Assembly (NCBI RefSeq): GCF_001577835.2
Contig: NC_029519.1
Coordinates: forward strand, 34,702,768 to 34,766,767
Source: Coturnix japonica
Taxonomy: Eukaryota; Chordata; Aves; Galliformes; Phasianidae
Length of the DNA: 64,000 nucleotides
Direction of reading: 5' to 3'
In this document: positions 39,071 to 50,167 of the stretch, in pieces
Position numbering within the stretch: the first letter of the stretch is position 1
How the letters are laid out: every line of letters starts with the position of its first letter
Position numbers and translations under genes: made by a program
Notes under the pieces: generated by a model
What the model saw: the letters and a program-made list of their open reading frames with translations, nothing else
What the model was told of the DNA's origin: nothing
Database searches by the model: none

Positions 39071-40361
39071 AGCGAGGGCAGAAGCCATTCAATCTCTTAG
39101 AAACAATAGAAGCTATATAGTTTGAAAGGGCCCTTAAGAGACATCTTCGCTCAGTTTGGCTTTAACTCTTCTCTTACACTCTTTGTGACTGAGGTATAAG
39201 ACAATGAATGAAGCCTCACTCCTGATTAAAAGAATTCTATAACTGAAACTTTTCTAGGTCATTCTTAGTTAATTCATAAGGATGAAACGTGTATTCTAAG
39301 TGCACTGTCATCACTTTACCTAAGGCACCATTAAACATACGCGTTTGCTGGTGTTGCTGCTGCTTTTTTGACTTTGAGAATCAGGCTTAGAGCTGACTAC
39401 TTTTATACAAACTGAACAAAACAGACATAAAGCAGAAATACTTAATTTGCTGCTTCTACCTGAAATATCGACACATGAGACAATTACAGCCTATATCTTC
39501 CTTTATAAACTAGAGAATTTGCACTAGACATTTCATAATGTCTGGCCCACATTCTGCTTTCATTTTTGGATGCTTGATACTGCAGCATTAGGGCATTTTT
39601 TCCTGGTTCATGAAAGTTTCTCTGAGCATTTGCTTACTAAACACACAAACGTATGTTTCTGCCTCAATCATGTACGGCAAATTAACTCCCAAGCAAGTGA
39701 AGAGTGCTTTCTAGATATTATAACTGACTTGAGCCCTGAAAAAAGCACTTCAGTTCTATTAACTTACTTGTAAAAGCCAATTTTAATTAATTTAATTTTA
39801 ATTATTTTATTTTAATTTTAAATGGCTTTTAAAAACAATCCTTTATGTATTAATATAAAACTATAGAAATTCCATAGTAGGGTCACTGATGCCATAATCT
39901 CTCCCACAGCCCAAAGAATTATTATAATTAAATTGAAAAAACAAACAAAAACATACAAATATCCTTTACTAGCTGGTATATTTATTTCAAGTTTGAACTT
40001 GCACAAACAGCATCTTCCTCACTGTGCTGACTCTAACAGTGAACTGTAGACTTCAAACAGCTCGTAGATGGACTTCTCTACATCTCAGCACCCATCATCA
40101 TTAAATTCCCCCGCCCTCCCAAAAAGTGACTTTAGTTCATTTTATCACACAAAATTCAACAAACAAGATTGTATTGTTGACTGAGTCTAAGTTAATGAAC
40201 TGATAAAATAATTCTATTTACTGTGTATTGATTGCTACAAAATTAAGTGCATGTTCTTCTTACAATAAACTCGCAGTCCACAGAATAATTAACCATACTG
40301 GCAAATAACATTCTACTGTGTTCCTGTGCCTTTTCCCTTTTCAACCCAAAAAAGCAACCAT

Positions 40362-40468
40362 GGAATCACAGAATCATATAATGGCCTGGGTTGAAAAGGA
40401 CCGAAATGATCATCTAGTTTCAACCCACCCCCCCCACACCTCGCCATATGCAGGGCTGCCAGCCACTT
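40362..40468 (-). mobile_element. CR1 LINE, 3' end fragment (reverse)
   Basis: Reads as the reverse complement of a CR1 terminus: it starts with gaatcacagaatcat, then cctgggttgaaaaggacc. The terminal part resembles the 20653-21074 copy. Confidence 0.82.
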
Positions 40469-41559
40469 ATATTGTTTTTTTAATTTATTATTTGTTCTTA
40501 ATAGTGTCATTGCTGAGACAAGGTGACACCTAAAAATCAACAGTAAAATCATGTTTAAAAAAAGCTGTAAAAAAATGCATCAAAGGATTGGCTCAGTCTT
40601 GCAAGTAGGTTTAAATAAGGCTAAATTGATGTCAGTGTAGTCCCTAGGGACAGTAACGGTTTTCCATATAATTGAGGGCTTCCAACTCACTAGTGTTAAG
40701 AAAACAGAAGTATACTGCAGTATTTCTCTCAGAGGCATCGTCTTCAATTTTATGCATCTCTGTGAACACTTTTTAGAAATCTGATGTTTATGGAGATGGT
40801 ATTACGTGTAAAGAACACAGTGACTTGCTACAAATGCTCATATTATTCACAAATTGTTATCATTTCACTCAGAAATTCAACTAAGTAGCGTCTGAAATAA
40901 ATCAGTCTGCTATGTACTACTATATGACATGTGCCAGCTCATCAGGACCAAAGGACACTTGGGCTTCAGCCTCAAAACTGTGGCTCCTTGACTTGAGTTA
41001 GGATTCAGTAATTTTTTCATCTTACATTGCTGTTCCTAAAGTAATGACATCTGTAATTTTATATCCATGTTTATATGGTTATAGTCAGCAGAACTTTGCA
41101 TTTATCATTATGCTTCATTGTGTGATGTTGAGAGATACTAAGTTAGAAGATAACTTGCCTCTAACTATGAAAATAAATGGTTAGCCTTTTGTTTCACTGA
41201 GTCAGAGGTCCAACCAATAAATAATTTGTCATTCACACTCAAAAACTGATTTCAATTTAAGCATTTAAGCTACTAATATAGAAAAAAAATAAAAAATAAA
41301 AATAAAATGGGCACCAGGAGCTATTGCAAGCAGTCACAGGTACAACACAGCACAAAGTCTCGCTTAACCTCCAAGCTTCACAGTAACGCTCAACATAATC
41401 CAGGGACAAACTGGACTGAGCCAGGGTCCACCAGTGCCTCAACACAAGCAGTTGCAGACACACAATCCTTTGCTTGCTGATATCACAGCATCTTGCTTGG
41501 TGACATCATTTGAGTCATCAAGTGCAACTACTAACACAGTACTGCCAGGTCTACCACTA

Positions 41560-41840
41560 AACCTGGCCTGTCCAGCCTGCAGCCCTGGACATCCATGAAC
41601 GCAGCCCCGTAAGATCATAAACTTTTAACATGAGCTGCTGGCTCATGCTAAGCCTAATATCAACCAACACTCCCAGCTCTTTTTCTGCTGAGCTGCTCTC
41701 CAGCTGTTTATCTCCCTGCCTGAGCCTGTCTGGCATTACACCACCCCAGGAGCAGAACTCAGTATCTTTACTGAATTTTATGACAGCGCTCTGTTCTGTA
41801 TAGAACCCTCTGCAAGACTTCTTGTCCCCCCAGGGAGTCA
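41560..41840 (-). mobile_element. CR1 LINE ORF2 fragment (reverse transcriptase C-terminal part)
   Basis: The minus-strand open frame includes QLESSSAEKELGVLVD followed by LSMSQQ. This is the characteristic CR1/LINE stretch downstream of the reverse transcriptase core. It is the only coding CR1 remnant in the window. Its borders are diffuse, and flanking sequence down to about 41320 may belong to the same insertion. Confidence 0.8.
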
Positions 41841-43568
41841 ACAGCGCCTCTCAGTATTGTCAACAAACTTTCTGAGGATGTATTTCACTCCCTGAGGATG
41901 CTTACACAGCACACCCCTAAGTAAGGGATACTGGCTTAAGCTTACAGTATGAAGTATATTGTTTTTGACAGCTTGTAGTACATGTGGAGTAAGATTACTT
42001 TTTAATCCAAGGTAGTTTATGCCAGTAACAGAGTATTGTATTAGATATAGATCAGAGCATTTAGCACTTTACAAATCTGAACTCCAGCTTTCATACATCT
42101 TCCTCCCCAAAACATACATACAGATCTCATAGCTGCAAAGCCTTCCCTACAAGCCTTAAAAAGTTACCCACCTGTCACTCCTTAGGCAGGCATTCTGAAT
42201 CACTAACCATTGCCCTAAAAACTACACCTTTTTTCTTAATTGCTGTCCATCAAGAAATGTTCAGCGTTTTTCTGCCCTTTAGAAAGTACACGCTGCACTG
42301 CCCTGTGAGGAGCATTAAATATCTCATATTTAGAGAGAGCAGCCAGGAGGAAAAGTTAATGCTTTGGTTTACTGAAGAGTCACCACAATCTGCCGCCACT
42401 GAACACTCACTTGTAGTTTAGGCTGATTTTGAGCTGCGAAAAAAATCTAGTGCTATAACAAACGCTACAGACAAATAATGAAGCAACAAAGTGAACATAA
42501 AATTAAGATTTTGGGGCTAAAACCCAAGAGGCTTAAACAAGCAGAACCTTGAAAATCAACACAAGAAGTAATGAAGAAAGATGGGACCTGAATGTTTGCA
42601 TTAGCAAATCTCAGGAAAAAAAGAATCAGCTGTGTGAACTTACACTGCACGAACAAGAGTAGACAATTCCAAGTCAATGTTTCTGTTCAAGCCAAACTGA
42701 GTATGCTTTAGGGTAAAAGCACTGTGAAATAACTGGCTACAAATTGGTCTTTCAACCTCAAGAAAATCTTTTTCCTCAGCCTACCTCCTTTCTCAACCTC
42801 AGCTCCTGTGCACAGAGACTATAACCAATACGGATTGGTAAGAACAGAAAATAATCAGATCATTCTAACTCAAAACGCAAACCAATTTTGTTAAAAGAAA
42901 GATGTTATCTAACCAGAGGACAATATGGACCAAAGAAAGGAAGGCTAGGATGGTATCATCAAATAAATGTTCATATTATAATGGTACAAATAAATCCCAT
43001 CCAGCCACTCAGACCCCTAAGTTTTAAGGAAGAAAAATATTTTCTTTCAAAATACTCCTCAAAGAAAGAAAAGTGCTCCATTTCTTTTAATGCTGAACTG
43101 CTTCCTTTATGTTCTTAGACATATTCAATATTTGTACAGAAAAAACCTAGGATCCTTAATATTGGATTAAGGAATTACGTGCAGCAGGATTTGCAGCCTT
43201 TTTCATTTTCTCACTCCTGTCACACCAGCATTTACTGAGTCGAAGTGAGCTGGAGGCAAGTTCAATTTCCATCTCTGCTCAGGGGAGTGATTAAATTCAG
43301 CTGATGCTGAGAAAGTCAGTGCAATGAATATGGCAAGTCTTGGCTGCCAAGCCTAGGAAGAAGGATTAGTACCAGGCATACAGCTACCAAAAGAAAATAA
43401 CTGCAAAGAAAGCCATAAGCAGAGAAAACTATTAAACTCAATTATATATTTCAATACTGTAGAATATTCTAAGAGTAAAATTTTAGATTTGTTAAAGTAG
43501 GTTTCCAGCTTTATGGTTTGTGTGGGCCACACTGGGTGAAAAGGAATCGTCTTGGGCCATATCTGTGA

Positions 43569-43668
43569 AGGTTGCTCCAAAAGTAAAGCCTCCTATATGC
43601 TTCTGTGGAAACTACAAATGACACACAAAGCACAATAACACTAAATAGAGCAAATTATAAAACACTGT
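43569..43668 (+). mobile_element. Mariner-type DNA transposon, single end fragment
   Basis: Starts aggttgctccaaaagtaaag, then cctcctatatgcttctgtgg, then agcacaataacact. It matches the reverse complement of 34315-34422. The outer ends of the two fragments face each other, so they are separate insertions rather than the two ends of one element. Confidence 0.75.
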
Positions 43669-46600
43669 GCTCACACACTGTTCAGTCTACAGAGACGTTC
43701 AGCAAGTGTCAATGAATGTCATTGGGTGTAATTTTTTTTATGAATGTATGAATTCAATTTTGAGTTGGATTGTTTTTGAGAGAAATAAGCAGATCTTTTA
43801 GAAGTGAGGGCTCCTAACTTGAGTAAGCCTGGGGAGTAAACACAGGCCCAGAATTATCAAAAGAACTCTTGCTAAATGGAGATTTTGATTTCAAGTCAGT
43901 GGAAAAAAATAACGATGAATAATCTAATTAAGCTGAGTTACTCATTACAACTATGTCAAATACAACCATATTTTTCTGTTGATATTTATACATCTTGAAT
44001 TGCACAGGATCACGTTTTTAAAATCAGCTCTGTTTGATAAATAAGCACCCACAGGAAGCATGTGGATTAATCCCCGCTTTAAAGAATGCTTTTCTACACA
44101 ATTAATTTACCATTAGCCCTGAGCATCTGGGAACCTTGGAGCTGATATGCAAATGCCTTGACTTTAGCAAGGCCTGATGGATACTCCATTCTCCCAAGCG
44201 TGTCTGTTCTGCCATTTCCTTTGAAAAGCCACATACAGCAAAAGCTACCCCGTATTACCACTATCCCACATACCATGAACACTTCAATATCTGGGGATCT
44301 ACCCATTCCATGTGCCAATTGGCTTGCACCAAATTCAGGCTTCTTTTGCCTAAAGATCACAGTCAAAATCATAACAACGGCCACCAGTAATTTATATATC
44401 CCACAGAAACTGTGATTAATAGCTTGTAGCAGAAAACTGTACATGAGGATACCAAGGAAATTGGCAGGCTTCAGACTACAGCTGTTCTTCATGGGCAGCA
44501 GCACACTGTTGCAGGCAATCAGCACAGCTCTTAGTCTGATATCCACATATGCTTCTCTGTGGAGGTGAAATCATTCCCACAAAGAATTTTTACCAGCAAA
44601 ACTTTGCTATTGATTGGCTTACCTGCCTGAAGCAGTATTTATGAATCACAGTTTGATGTTATACTTTTAAGTTTTTCATTTAAGCAAATCTGCACAGAAG
44701 GGGGAACAGGAAAAAGAAAAAAAAGAAAAACAAGCAAAACAAAACATACAGTTTCCCTTTCAATATGGCCAATGCTAACACTGGCATCTTAACACTTGCT
44801 TGGATACCGGCATCCAAAAATAAATCCAATACACCCATAATCACAAACGCTGCAGTAAACCAATGACAGAAGTGAAAAAGCTCTTTGATTTTGACCTGTG
44901 AAATACAAAAAAAAAACAAACCCAAATAGCTCCCTAATAGACACAGCATTCCTAGCTGAGCTGCTTTCTATATGAAGTCAGAAGTACAACTTAGCAGAAA
45001 TGTTACTACCTTCCCCTGCAATTCAACTTGCTCTCTACCCCAAACTGATTTTCATCTCTCCCCATTTTGCTTCTCATTTGTCTCTTAGCAGAAGGCATAT
45101 AGATTACATATCAGAACTGTGCAAATCAAGTCATTTAAAGGAAACATATCTGCTCTCCCTAGGAGGTTGATTGAACAACTGGCCTCTGATAACACTCTTT
45201 CAGCATCAACATTTGTGATATTCAGTCAGCTAATAAGCAAACACTCCCACTAATGCACATTATAAGTGGGTGAAGCACAGAGCTTACAACTTTCATTTAG
45301 TTTTTTATTTGTTTTCAAATTACAGAATTCATTCACTCATAGATGAATCACCAAACATTTTCAAGTCTAGAACTACCGTCAATCTTCTACAGAGCTCTGC
45401 TTCTTTTAGGAGACTCAAGTCTTTCATATGAATAGAGCAGGAGACTTGTTGCCCTAGATACAGCTCTTTCACATACAGAAAATGGGCAGTACCCAATGCT
45501 GGGTACACACACAGATAGTGAATGCAGTGAAGTCAGGAATGGATAGGGTGGGCAAATATTCTAATTCACTACAAATCCAGACTTAAAACAACACAAACAC
45601 CCACTAAAACAGAAGCTGCTATACGATACATGACAAGCAAACAGTCTCTAAAGTAACTAATTACTGTGTATTTATTGTTGAGTGTGCTAAATGGAAACTG
45701 AATACTACAAACAAATTGACCTGCAGTCCTTCAGTTTCAGGATTCATATGATTTGTTTACTATGCATTTGTTAAAGTATTTTCCATTCTATCCCCCAAAG
45801 ATAGTAGCAGAAAAATCTTCCAAGAAAGAATTTTAAAAGCTCTTCTTGCAGGTGAAGATGAAAAATTTCCATCAGCTCAAGTATTTGATAAACAGAAGCT
45901 AATGAACAATTACTTAACATCATCACAAGTGTCAGAGGCCTAAAGTAATAGCGCTTCATTAACATGTGTGCCCTGAGTCATCTCCCAGACTGATGAATCA
46001 CAAATAGCAGATTCCCTTCGTTGCCAAACTAGTCACTGAATTACATTCACAGTTCTGTTAAAAATATAGGAGTGATACGACATCTCCTGCTGTTAATTCA
46101 GATCAATTAACTGTGAAACGCAATTAAATGAGTCAGAATGGAGGTTTTTAACTGATGTTTACATTAGGATTTAATAAAATAATAGAGATTAGCAGATGCA
46201 GTGCTTACAGAGGAGTTGGGGTACTGTTTGAACAGCAATGTTTATATGTCTCAGGTGAGACATAAAATAACTGTAAGAAAACCAATGTTTCCCTCTCATT
46301 CTCAACTCTCATACACTTGCTGATTTAATAGATTTCATCACATCCAACTTAGATTATTCAGGTACTGGGTCTTTTGTTATTAATTATAACAGATCCATTA
46401 TGTTCTCCCATCACTGAGCAATAACTGCTCCTAAATCCTATTACTTCACTTTACTGCCTGTTCACAGAAATAAATGTATTACTACAAGAAACTCACAATT
46501 TGGGATGTGCACACCTCTAACTGCTGAATTTTAGATGTAGTATTTTGTTTCTTCTGGCACACTATTAACCAAATCTGTTTGCCTCCCTTGACAGTTAATG

Positions 46601-49600
46601 AACTTTTGTGATCCCACAGTTTGTTGACACTTCTTAACCTTAAATGCTCATCTCCAAACACTTTTTCCCCCTCACTTTCAAAATTAGAACATACAGAGAA
46701 AGTTAGAAGGGGAGAAGATAGCATCAAGAAATACTGAAAGCTCCAGACACACAACTGGAGATTTTCAAGCAGCAAAAGCCTGAGGAGTTTTACAGATTGC
46801 GGTAACACTGGTTTGATTAAAAAATAGCTGAGAATAGCCTTATAATTACAATTGCATCCATTTAGAAAGTACCACCAATATTTTACTTCCTTTCATCATC
46901 TTTGTCAAAATAAATAAATAAAAAGCCTTTACAGTTACAAATGAGGTTCAGTTAAATGCAATACCTTCAAATAATGACACACTTATAAATATTTTTTTTG
47001 TGTTAAAATGTGTTTTTTTCTTTGTGCCATAGTCCTGGCAGCGATTACACTAGAATGAAAACTGGCCAGGTATCAGCTTTTCTTTTAACCCTAGAAATAA
47101 ACATTATAAGTATCAAACTAGGGCAAAAGCTGGTTTGAGACATCATTGTGCTTGTTGTATCTGTGTGGAATAAAGACCTCTCCTCTAACCAAGCTCTTCC
47201 TAACAGGAAGTTCAGTGATAATATTTCCTTTTCCTGCCTCTATTATTCCCTTCCCTCTATTAGAATGTTTATTTTCTAAGTGCTTGATACATAGCACAGC
47301 ATATATTCATGTAGCCCTTCTAGTCACTCAAAAGGAAAAAATGTCAGGCCTGGCTCTCAATTTTTTCATATTCCGCATAGTTTTCTAAAACACCACTGAA
47401 ACATCATACCCTGTTTTATGCCACTGTGGCAGAACACAGAGTTAATAGCAGTAGGGAAAAAAATTATCAAATCCATTCTCTTCATAATGAGAAGGGCTGC
47501 AACACACACAGCAGGAGAAAAGCAAAACAGGAATGGAATGAAACGCCCTCAAAGCAACTGTACTCATTCTCACGTTAAGCTGAACAAAACCATTATATAT
47601 AACAATTATAAGTTGAATGCGGTATCTAATATAAAAAATGTTTGTTTTATTGCTTTGCAGAAACGTAGCAAAAGTTGCAGGTCTGCAAAGTGAATTACAC
47701 TAATAGAACATTGCTCTACATTTACAATTTCAACTGCATCTTAATTTAACATTAACAGAAACAAAACACCAAAGATTTTCAACACTGAACAAAACCTCTC
47801 TTCCTTCCCTCAGCCACCACCGCACCAGAACACCAGGAGCAAAGGAAGGAGAAAGACATCAACAACAATCCTTCAAACTTGAGAAAAGGCAGAGCAGAGG
47901 GGGATATTTCCAACAGCCCTTTTTCTCATTGTTTCAACAATACAGCCATCAGGATCCATATGGCTCAGCCCAACCAATCTGGTCATCTTCAGCATGAACC
48001 ACAGGTTCAGCTAATGAGAACAGCTCGGAAACACTTGATTATGCACAGTTAGACTTTAAGGCAAGACATCATTTCAGCCAGACATTTGGATTTCTTCACA
48101 TAACAGCCAACAAAAGCATAAGAGCAGAAGCTGAACAGGCCCACTTGAGCTTTGTGTCACAGCTGTAACTTGCTAGCAAGGGTCATCACTGCCTTTCATT
48201 TCACCCTAGCAATTATTACACCACACAGCCCATGAGTTCTGCAGCTGCTGTGATCTCGTAGGAAAAAGAAAAGCTCTGAGCACCAGGACAAAGTACATAG
48301 GCTGATAGAATGTAGTTAAAAGGTACAAACTGCCAATACCCTATTTGCCAGAAAACTCTGCTTTCCCTCGTAACAGCAAAAAACACAGCCCTCTGATGGC
48401 ACTGAAAGAAATGACTCTTCAGTACCAATGGAAAATCTAATACAGTATAGAAACAGAACCTAGAAAACACTAATCGTGGTGCCCACTGCAAAATGCAGTT
48501 TTTAGTCGATCACATATTTCCCCAAAAATAGAGAAATACCATTATCTTCAATAACAGAAATCAAAGACGTTACAACACATTATCAACTAGCTATCAACTT
48601 CAACAACCTGCTTTTTCATAACAGAAACCCACACTAGGTTGCTATAATAACGTAACTCGAACAAGAGCTTTGCTTTCAATATAGGTTTAGCACTGCAGTC
48701 ACCTGATGATAAAAGATTTTCTCCCACCCTGAAATTTCATTGGCCTATACCAATCTTCTTGCCACAGTAATTAAGGTAAATGCACCTATTGGGCATTTTT
48801 CCGTAACTCACAGTTATGTTCTGAACTCAGAGGATGCAAAATATGGAATTCACACCTTTGGATGCAAAGTTGTGCTTGGCTTTAACCACAGCAACTCTCT
48901 ACTTCAGGTCAGGACTCAACTCAGTTTGTTTCTCAGCATATAAACTGGCTTAAGTGGACAAGCACTGACAAAGTAACAAAGGACCTACTCTTACTCTTGC
49001 TGAAGCTGGTAGTAAAACTGACTTTCAGGAACAAAAACCAGCATCAGATCTCTGAAACTTATTATTATTCTCTGCAAAGCACCGTATGCATTTCCCATCA
49101 GCCCCCTGCAGAACAATGATGGTCTCTCAGCTTCCTAATAATATCACCTCATAGAAAAGCATATCTGACTACCAGCAATAATTTAACTTCCGTGACCACC
49201 TGAGGAATACTGGCTGACTTTAAAATAGAACACGAAGGAGAGAAAAGAACCAAGCCATAGGGAAGAAGAACTGCAGCCAGACCAGCAATAATGACTCTAT
49301 GATAGCCCTGTAACTAAAAACAACAAAGATAACGTCATGTTTTAAGGAGATTTTGTACAAATATCTATTCCTCTCAGCACAACATACATCTAAGATTTGC
49401 AGAATAATATTTGTTTCTGGATGCACAAGCAATTCCTTAGATATTTCAGAGAAAATTACAATTACTTGTAACCCGCATTTAATTCATAAATATGCTGTGG
49501 CAAAGTGCAGGTGCTCGTTTTTCTTTGCTGAAGGGGATTGAAAAGATGAAGCTCTTGCCCTCTCTCGAGCAGGTGCTTCACAGAACGGCACATGTATAAA

Positions 49601-49798
49601 ATTAAGTGGTCTTTATACATTCTATAGACGTGAATTCCTAAACAAGAAATCAAGATTTTGCTCCAAATCAGAACTAAGGCCATCAAATAACAACGAATTC
49701 AGAAGCAATTGGCCAGTGCTGTCGCGCCCTCTGCAGTTGATGTGCACGTTCTGCAGCCACACCTGGTGACTGATTAACATATGGAAAGTCAGAAGTAG

Positions 49799-49838
49799 CA
49801 TTTCTGTGATGTTATTTGCATTTCTGTGATGTTATTTT
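49799..49838. repeat. 20-bp tandem duplication upstream of UFSP2
   Basis: Two adjacent 20-bp units beginning catttctgtgatgttatt. The junction forms an octamer motif, ATTTGCAT (49813-49820). It lies about 320 bp upstream of the UFSP2 start codon. Confidence 0.9.
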
Positions 49839-50094
49839 ACTTTTTTGAATCACAGCAAATTCAGGCATTGATTTAATTCCTCTCAAGGCGCTGCCTGTTA
49901 AAGGATGTAGAAACGTTCTGCTGCTGCCGTTCAGAATCGGTCAGGTTCCTCAGGGGTACGTCTGGCATTTACTTCCATGGGCAGTGACAAAAAGTTGCAA
50001 GCCCTCCTCTGATCATTTTTTAGTGGTTATTTCTAATAAGCATCCAAAATAAACATCCCACCTCCTCCCCGCCTCCTACATTGGTACGGCCCTT

Positions 50095-50155
50095 CCTGCG
50101 GGGCGGACTGCGCGTGCGCACAGAGAAGCGGCCGGGCTCGGCCCCTGCTGCGGCG
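50095..50155 (+). promoter_or_regulatory. UFSP2: GC-rich TATA-less promoter of UFSP2
   Basis: A short GC-rich block directly before the UFSP2 ATG. It contains an Sp1-type GC box (gcggggcgg, about 50098-50106) and a near-palindromic NRF1-like site TGCGCGTGCGCA (50109-50120). No TATA is seen. This suits a housekeeping gene. In mammals the UFSP2 promoter is bidirectional; whether it is here is unknown. Confidence 0.7.
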
Positions 50156-50167
50156 ATGCCGGACGTG
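50156..50167 (+). CDS. UFSP2: UFSP2 coding exon 1 (4 codons)
   Basis: Encodes only M-P-D-V before the donor GTG|gtaagt. The next exon continues in phase as [10 protein letters not shown]. The human protein starts MVISESMDILF. Confidence 0.85.

Larger units (their letters stand above)
28411..50095. other. Intergenic interval between TACR3 and UFSP2
   Basis: A 21.7 kb interval with no gene I can name. It holds CR1 pieces (38813-39070, 40362-40468 and 41560-41840), two mariner ends (34315-34422 and 43569-43668), one copy of an unclassified repeat (31043-31289), G-rich and C-rich tracts, and low-complexity AT near 39779-39830. Several minus-strand open segments with splice-like borders are discussed in the findings. 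They are too uncertain to list as genes. Confidence 0.6.

Noticed and set aside
44622-44697. Minus-strand segment with very strong acceptor and donor (ttctgtgcag, cag|gtaagc)
   Set aside because: All three frames contain stops, so it is not coding. It could be a non-coding exon, but it also shows how easily splice-like borders arise here.
47789-48052. 88-codon plus-strand open stretch with an acceptor-like cttccctcag at its left
   Set aside because: Gln/Asn-rich with a stop and no donor or start. No family is recognised, so it is too weak for a gene.
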